Assembly (NCBI GenBank): GCA_937888775.1
Contig: CALAQT010000591.1
Coordinates: forward strand, 1-33,452
Length of the DNA stretch: 33,452 nt
Origin: an uncultured Actinomycetes bacterium
GTDB lineage: Bacteria; Actinomycetota; Thermoleophilia; Solirubrobacterales; Solirubrobacteraceae
Direction: 5' to 3'
This document shows positions 26,718-32,306 of this stretch, piece by piece. The number at the start of each line of letters is the position of its first letter. Position 1 is the first letter of the stretch. The position numbers and the translations under genes are program-made. The notes beneath the pieces were generated by a model, which made no database searches, had not been told where the DNA came from, and worked only from the letters and a program-made list of their open reading frames with translations.

Positions 26718-27857
26718 TTAGGCCATCGGCAGCGACATGCCCGCCGGCTTGGGCGCCGCCGCCGGGGCGGGCGCCTGCATCACGGGCAGCTCGATCGGCG
26801 ACATCGCGATGATGCCCCTCGCTCCGTGGCGCAGCGCCTGGGCCGCCGGGTCGTCCGGATCGGAAACGACGACGGGTAGCCCCGCGTCTGACTGCTCGCG
26901 GAGCGCCATCGTGAGCGGCACCTTGGCCAGCAGCGGGACCTCCAGCTCTTCGGCCAGCAGCTGACCGCCGCCTTCGCCGAACAGCTGAAAGCGCTCGCCC
27001 CCGGGCGTGACGAAGCCCGACATGTTTTCGATCACGCCTGCGATCTCCAGCTTGAGCTTGATGGCCATCTCGGCCGAGCGCCGCGCGACCTTCTGGGCCA
27101 CCGGCTGGGGGGTGGTGACGATCACGAACTTGGCCTGCGGCAGCAGCTGGGCGAGGGTCATCGACACGTCGCCGGTACCGGGCGGCAGGTCGATCAGCAG
27201 ATAGTCCAGCTCACCCCATTCCACGTCTTCCAGGAACTGCTGCAGGGCCTTATGCAGCATCGGGCCGCGCCACACCACGGCCGCGTCCTGCTCGACGAAG
27301 AAACCGATCGACATCAGCTTGATGCCATCCAGGGCGGAGATCGGGATCAGCTTGCGCTCGGAGTTGACATTGGGCCGCTCGCTTCCGAGCCCGAACATGC
27401 GGGGTTGCGAGTATCCCCAGACATCGGCGTCCAGCACTCCGACCTGCTTGCCGTCGGCAACCAGTGCGGCGGCGAGGTTGGCGGTCACAGTGGACTTGCC
27501 GACCCCGCCCTTGCCGGATCCGATGCAGATCACGTTGCGGACCTGAGCCAGGGCGCCCTCAGGCAGGGCCCCGCGGCCGAGCTTGCGCCCCAGCGCCGCC
27601 TTCTCGCCGTCGTTGAGCACGTCGAAGCTGACGTTCACGGCGGTCACGTCTTCCAGCGTACGTACGGCTTGCGCCACGCCGGTCTGAAAATGGCTGCGGA
27701 TCGGGCAGCCAGGCGTGGTCAGCGACACCATCACGTCGACTACTCCGTTGGGGTGAATATCGATCGAGCGGACCATCTCCAGCTCGACAATGTCACGTCG
27801 CAGTTCGGGATCGATTACGGCACGGAGAGACTCGGTGACCTGATCTTTAGTCGGCAT
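26718..27857 (-). CDS. mrp: Mrp/ApbC-type Fe-S cluster carrier ATPase
   Basis: Mrp proteins bind and transfer Fe-S clusters with the help of ATP. The 379-residue protein has an N-terminal MIP18/DUF59 domain (about 1-90) with TTPGCP around C51, then a deviant Walker A GSGKGGVGKST at 113-123, DADVWGYSQPRMFG, the LLIDLPPGTGDVSMTL Walker-B-like block, and IVTTPQPVA. The CxxC pair often found after ENMS is absent (ENMSGFVTPGGERFQLFGEGGG); I recall this is normal in actinobacterial Mrp. A Pro/Ala-rich tail ends the protein. ATG 27857 fits the family start; the frame continues upstream only as low-complexity residues that overlap the VOC gene. Confidence 0.95.
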   Translation of the reverse strand: MPTKDQVTESLRAVIDPELRRDIVELEMVRSIDIHPNGVVDVMVSLTTPGCPIRSHFQTGVAQAVRTLEDVTAVNVSFDVLNDGEKAALGRKLGRGALPEGALAQVRNVICIGSGKGGVGKSTVTANLAAALVADGKQVGVLDADVWGYSQPRMFGLGSERPNVNSERKLIPISALDGIKLMSIGFFVEQDAAVVWRGPMLHKALQQFLEDVEWGELDYLLIDLPPGTGDVSMTLAQLLPQAKFVIVTTPQPVAQKVARRSAEMAIKLKLEIAGVIENMSGFVTPGGERFQLFGEGGGQLLAEELEVPLLAKVPLTMALREQSDAGLPVVVSDPDDPAAQALRHGARGIIAMSPIELPVMQAPAPAAAPKPAGMSLPMA

Positions 27858-27953
27858 GCGCCCATTCTGGCAGACCCGATTCTTAGCCCCCGCTCGGAGC
27901 GGTGGACGGGCGGAGGCGCTTGAGCGATGATCGCCGCCAATCCATCCAGCCTG

Positions 27954-27959
27954 AGGAGG
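27954..27959 (+). promoter_or_regulatory. Shine-Dalgarno deciding the VOC-protein start
   Basis: AGGAGG stands 5 nt before ATG 27965 and decides this start over the upstream GTG at 27902. Confidence 0.75.
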
Positions 27960-27964
27960 CTCAG

Positions 27965-28423
27965 ATGCTCGCCAATCGCACGATGCCGGCTGCCCCGGTG
28001 ATCCCGATCCTTGTCTACGCTGACGTCGGCGAGGCATGTGACTGGCTGGGCCGCGTGTTCGGCTTGCGCGAGCGCTGGCGGGCCGGCGGCCATCGCGCCC
28101 AGCTGGCCTGCGGCGATTGCGCGATCGTGATCGGCGAGACCCGGCGAGGCGCCGCCGGCGAGCCCGAAGCAGGCATGGAGTTCGCGCCGCCCGACGAGGG
28201 TCGTCTCAGCCATTCCATGATGGTCCGCGTCGAGGATGTCGACCAGCACTACGCGCACGCCCGCGATCAGGGCGCGAGGATCCTGAACACGCCCAAGGAC
28301 TTCCCCTACGGCGAGCGCCAGTACACCGCCGTGGATCTAGGCGGCCATCACTGGACGTTTTCGCAGTCCATCGACGACGTCGCGCCCGAGGATTGGGGTG
28401 GGGCGTCGGGACCGGCGCTCTGA
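27965..28423 (+). CDS. VOC-superfamily (glyoxalase/bleomycin-resistance-like) protein
   Basis: The 152-residue protein shows two beta-alpha-beta-beta-beta modules of the vicinal oxygen chelate fold: PVIPILVYADVGEACDWLGRVFGLRERWR...AQLACGDCAIVIGE, then HSMMVRVEDVDQHYAHARDQGARILNTPKDFPYGERQYTAVDLGGHHWTFSQ. The ending DVAPEDWGG is common in actinobacterial members. Candidate metal ligands are an early position in the first module, H of HSMM and E of GERQ, but not all ligands are certain, so it may be a binding protein. Function and substrate are unknown. It diverges from mrp by 107 bp and converges on the LLM gene. Confidence 0.88.
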   Translation: MLANRTMPAAPVIPILVYADVGEACDWLGRVFGLRERWRAGGHRAQLACGDCAIVIGETRRGAAGEPEAGMEFAPPDEGRLSHSMMVRVEDVDQHYAHARDQGARILNTPKDFPYGERQYTAVDLGGHHWTFSQSIDDVAPEDWGGASGPAL

Positions 28424-28435
28424 TTCGGGTCGGCG

Positions 28436-28506
28436 CTGAGTGGTCGCCTCCGCGACCACTGAGGGCCACCACTGAGGGGCCACCACTGAGGGCCACCACC
28501 ACTCAG
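28436..28506. repeat. Hairpin plus tandem 13/14-bp repeats between convergent VOC and LLM genes
   Basis: A perfect 9-bp hairpin (28439-28447 with 28452-28460, 4-nt loop) is followed by three head-to-tail units ACTGAGGGCCACC, the middle one with an extra G (28458-28497). A second, alternative 9-bp pairing joins CTGAGTGGT at 28436 with ACCACTCAG ending at 28506. The block fills the gap between the stop codons and could act as a two-way terminator. Confidence 0.8.
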
Positions 28507-29444
28507 GCGACCAGCGGCGCCAGCCGGTCGCCGAGCAGCCCGACCGCATCCAGATCGTCGTGCAGCAAGTGCTGGCACATAACGCGGCTTACGCCGGCCT
28601 CATCCAATTCATGCAGCCGTTCGGCCGCCTGGTCGACCGTGCCCATGATCCACCCCGCGGGCGGCTCGGCTTGCAGCGCGTCAGGTTCGGCGCCGATCAC
28701 GGCACTGAGTCGCCGCACGCGGTCGCGCAAGTCGCCGGCGTCGCTGCCAAGCACCACCCCGGTCATGACCGAGAACGGAATCGGCTGGCGACCGGCGAGC
28801 TCACACGCCTGGTGGATCGCCGCGCTGCGCTCGCGGACATCCTCCAGGCTGGGAAACGGGGTGTTGTACTCGTCGGCGAACCGGGCCGCCAGCGCTGCGC
28901 TGCGTGGGCCGGCGCTGCCGCCCATGATCAGCGGCGGATGGGGACGCTGGACGGGCTTGGGCTGAGCGTCGAGGTCCGACAGCTCGTAATGGGCTCCGTG
29001 GAAGGAGAACGGCACCTCACCCCATGCTCCCAATACGACCTGTAGCTGCTCCTCCAGGACGTCCATCCTCACTCGCGTCGCTGCGAACGGGAAGCCGAAC
29101 GCCTCGTGTTCGCGCTCATGCCAGCCCGCCCCCAGGCCGAGCTCGACCCGCCCGCCGGAGATCTGATCAGCGGCCGTCACGACCTTCGCGAGCTCGGAGG
29201 GGTGACGGAAGGTGGCCGGCGAAACCATCGTCCCCAGCCGCAGGCTGGTCGTCACCGCGGCCAGCGCAGCCAGCGTCGCCCAGGCATCCAGCGAGCCCCG
29301 CTCAGGATGCCGGCCGTCGAGGTTGAGGTAGTGATCGGAGCGAAACATGGTGGCGATCCCGTGCTGCTCGCAGGCCCGGGCCAGAGCCAGCCATTGAGGC
29401 CAGGTCACGCCCTCCTGGCCTTCGATCATCAAGCACAGTTCCAT
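28503..29444 (-). CDS. LLM-class flavin (probably F420-dependent) oxidoreductase
   Basis: The 313-residue protein has the luciferase-like monooxygenase TIM-barrel pattern: ALARACEQHGIATMFRSDHYL, LRLGTMVSPATFRHPSELAKVVTAADQISGGRVELGLGAGWHEREHEAFGFPF, and RPHPPLIMGGSAGPRSAALAARFADEYN. These blocks are typical of F420-dependent actinobacterial LLM enzymes. The cofactor is inferred; the substrate is unknown. ATG 29444 has GGGGAGG about 9 nt upstream. A -10-like TTTAAT (29486-29491) suggests its own promoter. Confidence 0.92.
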   Translation of the reverse strand: MELCLMIEGQEGVTWPQWLALARACEQHGIATMFRSDHYLNLDGRHPERGSLDAWATLAALAAVTTSLRLGTMVSPATFRHPSELAKVVTAADQISGGRVELGLGAGWHEREHEAFGFPFAATRVRMDVLEEQLQVVLGAWGEVPFSFHGAHYELSDLDAQPKPVQRPHPPLIMGGSAGPRSAALAARFADEYNTPFPSLEDVRERSAAIHQACELAGRQPIPFSVMTGVVLGSDAGDLRDRVRRLSAVIGAEPDALQAEPPAGWIMGTVDQAAERLHELDEAGVSRVMCQHLLHDDLDAVGLLGDRLAPLVA

Positions 29445-29485
29445 TGCCGCTGCCTCCCCTTCTTTTGTCGCGATCTCAGACCACC

Positions 29486-29491
29486 ATTAAA
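29486..29491 (-). promoter_or_regulatory. Candidate -10 element of the LLM gene
   Basis: TTTAAT on the minus strand matches TATAAT in five of six positions and lies 41 nt before the LLM ATG. A dyad (29499-29522) occupies the region where the -35 box would be. Confidence 0.3.
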
Positions 29492-29498
29492 GACCGAC

Positions 29499-29522
29499 GG
29501 GGCGCCACTTTCGTGACGCCCC
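29499..29522 (-). terminator. Ten-pair hairpin with GAAA tetraloop downstream of the histone-like gene
   Basis: Read on the minus strand, GGGGCGTCAC and GTGGCGCCCC pair fully as RNA (one G-U) around a GAAA loop, a stable GNRA tetraloop. It lies 112 bp after the histone-like stop and just upstream of the LLM gene. It may terminate the former, structure a leader, or act as a DNA dyad for LLM control. Confidence 0.5.
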
Positions 29523-29534
29523 GGCGGTTGAGGG

Positions 29535-29602
29535 AGGAGAGGGTGCTGCATTCGCCGGCGAGGATATGAGGCCGGCGAACCTATCCCGCCACGCGCTCTC
29601 CT
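29535..29602. repeat. Nested inverted repeats in the 189-bp histone-like/LLM gap
   Basis: Inner arms TTCGCCGGC (29551-29559) and GCCGGCGAA (29571-29579) are perfect 9-mers around 11 nt. Outer arms AGGAGAG (29535-29541) and CTCTCCT (29596-29602) also match perfectly. With the neighbouring tetraloop hairpin this gap is unusually structured; I see no open frame in it. Confidence 0.7.
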
Positions 29603-29633
29603 GGGCGTCGGGCGGGGGAAGCTCTGCGAGGAA

Positions 29634-30224
29634 TCAGCTAAGGCGCTGCTGAACCCCGGTCAAAACGCTTTCTACCCGCAAAGTGACCGTTTCACTCTGC
29701 TTTTCAAGATCTTTACGAACCGAACGCACCTCGCGCTCGACACGACGGCGGTTCTGCACGACCGTGCGCTCAACGCGATTGCGGCGCTGGCGCAGCTCGC
29801 GCTCGAACTTCGTGCGGGTGCGGCGCACTTCGCGCTCGAACCGATTGCGGGCCGTGGCGCCGCGGCGCTCGTAGCGTTTGAGCTCGCGCTCGACGCTGGA
29901 GCGAGAGCGGTACCTGGTCGCGAGGCCGCGAACCGTCGAGACGAGGTTGTCACGGGCCAGCAGGCTGGCGCCGACGGGCACCAGGACCGCTCGCTCGGCG
30001 ATAACCTGAGCCTGCTCGGTGCGGGTCTTGGGCTGCGTCGCTGAAGTGGCCGACTTGCGCGTGGTCGCCGGCCGGCGGCCAGTTGTCGCCGCCTTGCGCG
30101 CAGTTGTTGCTGGCTTGCGCGCCGAGCCCGTGGCCTTGTGCGCCGAGCGGCTGGACTTACGCGCCGCGGAGGACGTCCGGGTGGTTTCGGTCTTTTGCGT
30201 GTTGGTGTTGCCGGTGGTAGCCAT
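29634..30224 (-). CDS. Very basic histone-like protein with 11-residue coiled-coil repeats
   Basis: The 196-residue protein has three parts. Residues 1-70 are a Thr/Ala/Arg/Lys-rich tail like histone H1 tails, with three 7-residue repeats R-[KR]-x-A-T-T-x at 36-56. Residues 72-105 form a less charged segment (AERAVLVPVGASLLARDNLVSTV). Residues 126-191 consist of six consecutive 11-residue units of the form R-x-x-[FVL]-E-R-E-V-x-x-x, with a related unit at 108-118; this suits a long charged helix or hendecad coiled coil. The charge layout mirrors mycobacterial HBHA but with the ends swapped. A role in nucleoid or nucleic-acid binding is inferred from composition. The upstream region carries two LexA-box-like sites, so DNA-damage control is likely. 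The Shine-Dalgarno is weak. Confidence 0.82.
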   Translation of the reverse strand: MATTGNTNTQKTETTRTSSAARKSSRSAHKATGSARKPATTARKAATTGRRPATTRKSATSATQPKTRTEQAQVIAERAVLVPVGASLLARDNLVSTVRGLATRYRSRSSVERELKRYERRGATARNRFEREVRRTRTKFERELRQRRNRVERTVVQNRRRVEREVRSVRKDLEKQSETVTLRVESVLTGVQQRLS

Positions 30225-30257
30225 TGCGTCTCACTCGCTCAAGTTGGACTGGTCATG

Positions 30258-30263
30258 ATGATA
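30258..30263 (-). promoter_or_regulatory. Candidate -10 element of the histone-like gene
   Basis: TATCAT on the minus strand matches TATAAT in five of six positions, 33 nt before the ATG. The nearest SOS-box-like site begins 11 bp upstream of it and would cover the spacer and -35 region. No good -35 hexamer is seen. Confidence 0.45.
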
Positions 30264-30274
30264 GCGGTTCGGAT

Positions 30275-30293
30275 CGAACATGCGTTTGTAAAC
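30275..30293. promoter_or_regulatory. LexA/SOS-box-like operator, proximal copy
   Basis: CGAACATGCGTTTG (30275-30288) fits the Gram-positive/actinobacterial LexA pattern CGAAC-N4-GTTYG and, with flanks, matches TCGAACATGTGTTCGA at 13 of 16 positions. The similarity to the distal copy extends to 30293 (GTTTGTAAAC). It lies 51 bp upstream of the histone-like ATG. Confidence 0.7.
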
Positions 30294-30297
30294 GGGC

Positions 30298-30316
30298 CGA
30301 ACATGTGTTTGTAAAC
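30298..30316. promoter_or_regulatory. LexA/SOS-box-like operator, distal copy
   Basis: CGAACATGTGTTTG (30298-30311) again fits CGAAC-N4-GTTYG and matches the mycobacterial consensus at 13 of 16 positions. The 19-bp unit CGAACATGYGTTTGTAAAC differs from the proximal copy at one base only and is offset by 23 bp, about two helical turns, so two dimers could bind on one face. Confidence 0.7.
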
Positions 30317-30377
30317 CGGCGGGGCGGAAGGGTTACATCGCTCGGTCTGACCAGAGGCGGTTTTCGCCCGTGCGAGG

Positions 30378-31442
30378 TTACGCGCTTGAGAGCTGGGGCG
30401 AAGCTCCGTCGAGCCCCGTGCGCCGGAGCCAGGCCCGGGGCTCGTCGAGCTCGGGAAGCGTGGGCAGCGCCTCGGGTCCGCTGAACACGTGGTGCAGCCC
30501 CTCAGTCCCGGCCGCGCCGACGACCGCGTCGCAGAACTGCTTGCCCTGCTCGTACTGGCGCATCTTGAGCTCCAGCCCCAGTACCCGGGCGATCAGTCGC
30601 GACAGTCCTGACTGCGATTGCCGGCGACGATCGAGGGCCAGACGCAGCTTCGGCAGCGAGGGGAGCAGGTCAGGCGCGACGGCGTCCATCACATGCTCGG
30701 CGTGACCCTCGATCACCGCCATCACCGCCTGCACGCGGTCCAGGGTCTCGCGCTCCGCGCTGCTGGTCACGGCGGTGATCAGGTCTCCGTGGCGCAGCGC
30801 ACCGGCGACTCGCCTGACCTCCGCGGCCCTGGGGAGGCGGAGCTTGCGCGGCGTGTCGATGCGCATCTCGGCGCTCTGCAGCAGCTCCCGGACGAGCCCG
30901 GCGAGGTACCCGTGCAGCCACGGGACGCCAGAGAACTGGACCGCGTGGGTTACCTCGTGCAATGTGACCCAGGTCATGAACTCGCGCTCCTCGGCGCCGA
31001 ACGCCCGCACGGCCTGACCGAGGTTGGGGAGCACGAACAGCAGCCGGGGCGGCCGGTCCTGCGCCGCCTCGTCGAGCAGCACCAGCTCGTACTGGCCCAG
31101 CACGCGCTGAGCCAGGTAGCCCAGCACCACCCCCATCTCGGTGGTCATCACCACGCCGATGGCCAGCTGCATCGCCGGCCGCAGGGGCCCGGCTCCCTTC
31201 CCCGCCCGTTCCATCACCGGGTCAAGCAGGCCTCGCATTGCCTCGACATTGCTCGCGACCCACTCGCGCCGCCCAATACCCTCGGGTTCTGGCAACGGCC
31301 GGGCCGGCTGCAGGCCCGTGTAGGCGGTCACGCGACGCTCGGACTCCCGCGCGAGCTCGGCCAGGTCCGAGGTCGGGACGCCGCCGTCGCCGCGGCCGGC
31401 CAGGTATCCGGCGATCTTCTCGGCCAGGATCCAGTCGATCAT
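30378..31442 (-). CDS. Zincin-type metalloprotease-like protein (DUF2342/F420-associated family)
   Basis: The 354-residue protein matches the actinobacterial zincin_2 family, often labelled coenzyme-F420-biosynthesis-associated. It has HEVTH at 162-166 as the zinc-binding HExxH, followed by AVQFSGVPWLHGYL, and MAVIEGHAEHVMDAV (about 241-255), which supplies a further Glu/His-rich site. The start MIDWILAEKIAGYLAGRG is typical. Peptidase activity is predicted, not shown, for the family. The ATG overlaps the stop of the inositol-phosphatase-like gene as ATGA, so both are made together. A 153-bp gap follows to the histone-like gene. Confidence 0.88.
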   Translation of the reverse strand: MIDWILAEKIAGYLAGRGDGGVPTSDLAELARESERRVTAYTGLQPARPLPEPEGIGRREWVASNVEAMRGLLDPVMERAGKGAGPLRPAMQLAIGVVMTTEMGVVLGYLAQRVLGQYELVLLDEAAQDRPPRLLFVLPNLGQAVRAFGAEEREFMTWVTLHEVTHAVQFSGVPWLHGYLAGLVRELLQSAEMRIDTPRKLRLPRAAEVRRVAGALRHGDLITAVTSSAERETLDRVQAVMAVIEGHAEHVMDAVAPDLLPSLPKLRLALDRRRQSQSGLSRLIARVLGLELKMRQYEQGKQFCDAVVGAAGTEGLHHVFSGPEALPTLPELDEPRAWLRRTGLDGASPQLSSA

Positions 31443-32284
31443 CGGGTCACCGCCTCCAGGTCATGCAGCGTCTGCGGCGAGCGCGCGGCGATCACGTGCG
31501 AGCTCGCCGCGGCGTCAAGCGGCGCCCCCAATGGGTCTTCGCAGTCGGGAAAGCTGACCAGGCCGCCGGCCTCGCGCACGATCAGCTGGCCGGCAGCGGC
31601 GTCGACCCCGCGGCATCGCCGCAAGCTGACCATCGCGTCAAAGCGCGCGGCGGCGACCTGGCACAGAGACGCGGCGATCGTGCCCAGCGCCCGCAGCCGG
31701 TAGGCCGCTGCGACCAGTTCGTCGATCGATGCTGCCACCCAGCGCGGGTCGGCCGATTCGATCCCCAGCACCTCGAGCCTGCCGTCACGCGCGCGGCGCT
31801 CGCCGAGCGTGGGATCCAGCTTCATGCCATCCAGCCAGGCTCCCTCGCCCCGCCGCGCCCACCACTCCTCGCTGGGTCCGAAGTCGTGCACAAAGCCGAA
31901 CACGACATCGTTCATCGTCTCGCCGGCGGCCACGGCTACCGACAGCGCGTAATGCGAGATTCCGCGCTTGGCGTTCAATGAGCCGTCGATCGGATCGACA
32001 ATCACGCGCACGCTCGGGTCTCCGAAGTCGACCTCTCCTCGCTCCTCAGACAGAGCGACGAATCGATGGCCCTCGGCCCGCAGTCCTTCAAGCTCGCCCA
32101 GCACCACATCCTCGGCCGATCGATCGATCACCAACGTCCGGTCTCCGCCACTGCCACGGGTGCCGGTCTCGATTGCGCGTTGGGAGATGCTCGGAGTGTC
32201 GGCCAGCATCTGGTCAAGACCGATCACGGCGCGCCGGCAGGCACCGAGCCAATCTGCGTCGAGCGTCGAGCGGGTGGAGGCCAT
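31439..32284 (-). CDS. Inositol-monophosphatase-family phosphatase
   Basis: The protein (281 residues from ATG 32284) carries the metal-binding motifs of the Li+-sensitive phosphatase family: ALSEERG with E80 and E81, IVDPIDGSLNAKRG with D97, D100, G101 and S102, and GVDAAAGQLIVREAGG, a variant of the WDxAAG motif with Val in place of Trp. Substrates in this family include inositol phosphates, fructose-1,6-bisphosphate and PAP; this one is not decided by sequence. A TTG at 32290 is an alternative start. It is the first gene of a two-gene operon and diverges from the helicase gene with only 22 bp between starts. Confidence 0.9.
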   Translation of the reverse strand: MASTRSTLDADWLGACRRAVIGLDQMLADTPSISQRAIETGTRGSGGDRTLVIDRSAEDVVLGELEGLRAEGHRFVALSEERGEVDFGDPSVRVIVDPIDGSLNAKRGISHYALSVAVAAGETMNDVVFGFVHDFGPSEEWWARRGEGAWLDGMKLDPTLGERRARDGRLEVLGIESADPRWVAASIDELVAAAYRLRALGTIAASLCQVAAARFDAMVSLRRCRGVDAAAGQLIVREAGGLVSFPDCEDPLGAPLDAAASSHVIAARSPQTLHDLEAVTR

Positions 32285-32292
32285 CGTCAACC

Positions 32293-32298
32293 TATGCT
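32293..32298 (+). promoter_or_regulatory. Candidate leaderless -10 element of the helicase gene
   Basis: TATGCT fits TANNNT and ends 8 nt before GTG 32307. It supports that GTG as the start in a 22-bp divergent gap without room for a normal leader. Confidence 0.35.
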
Positions 32299-32306
32299 GT
32301 CAGACG

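Noticed and set aside
26282..26812. Frame over fdxA and the 15-bp repeats giving SSADN repeats
   Set aside because: It overlaps the real ferredoxin out of frame, has no start signal, and runs into mrp. The repeat is better treated as intergenic.
26718..27857. Missing CxxC in Mrp as a sign of decay
   Set aside because: Actinobacterial Mrp proteins commonly lack this pair; all nucleotide-binding motifs are intact.
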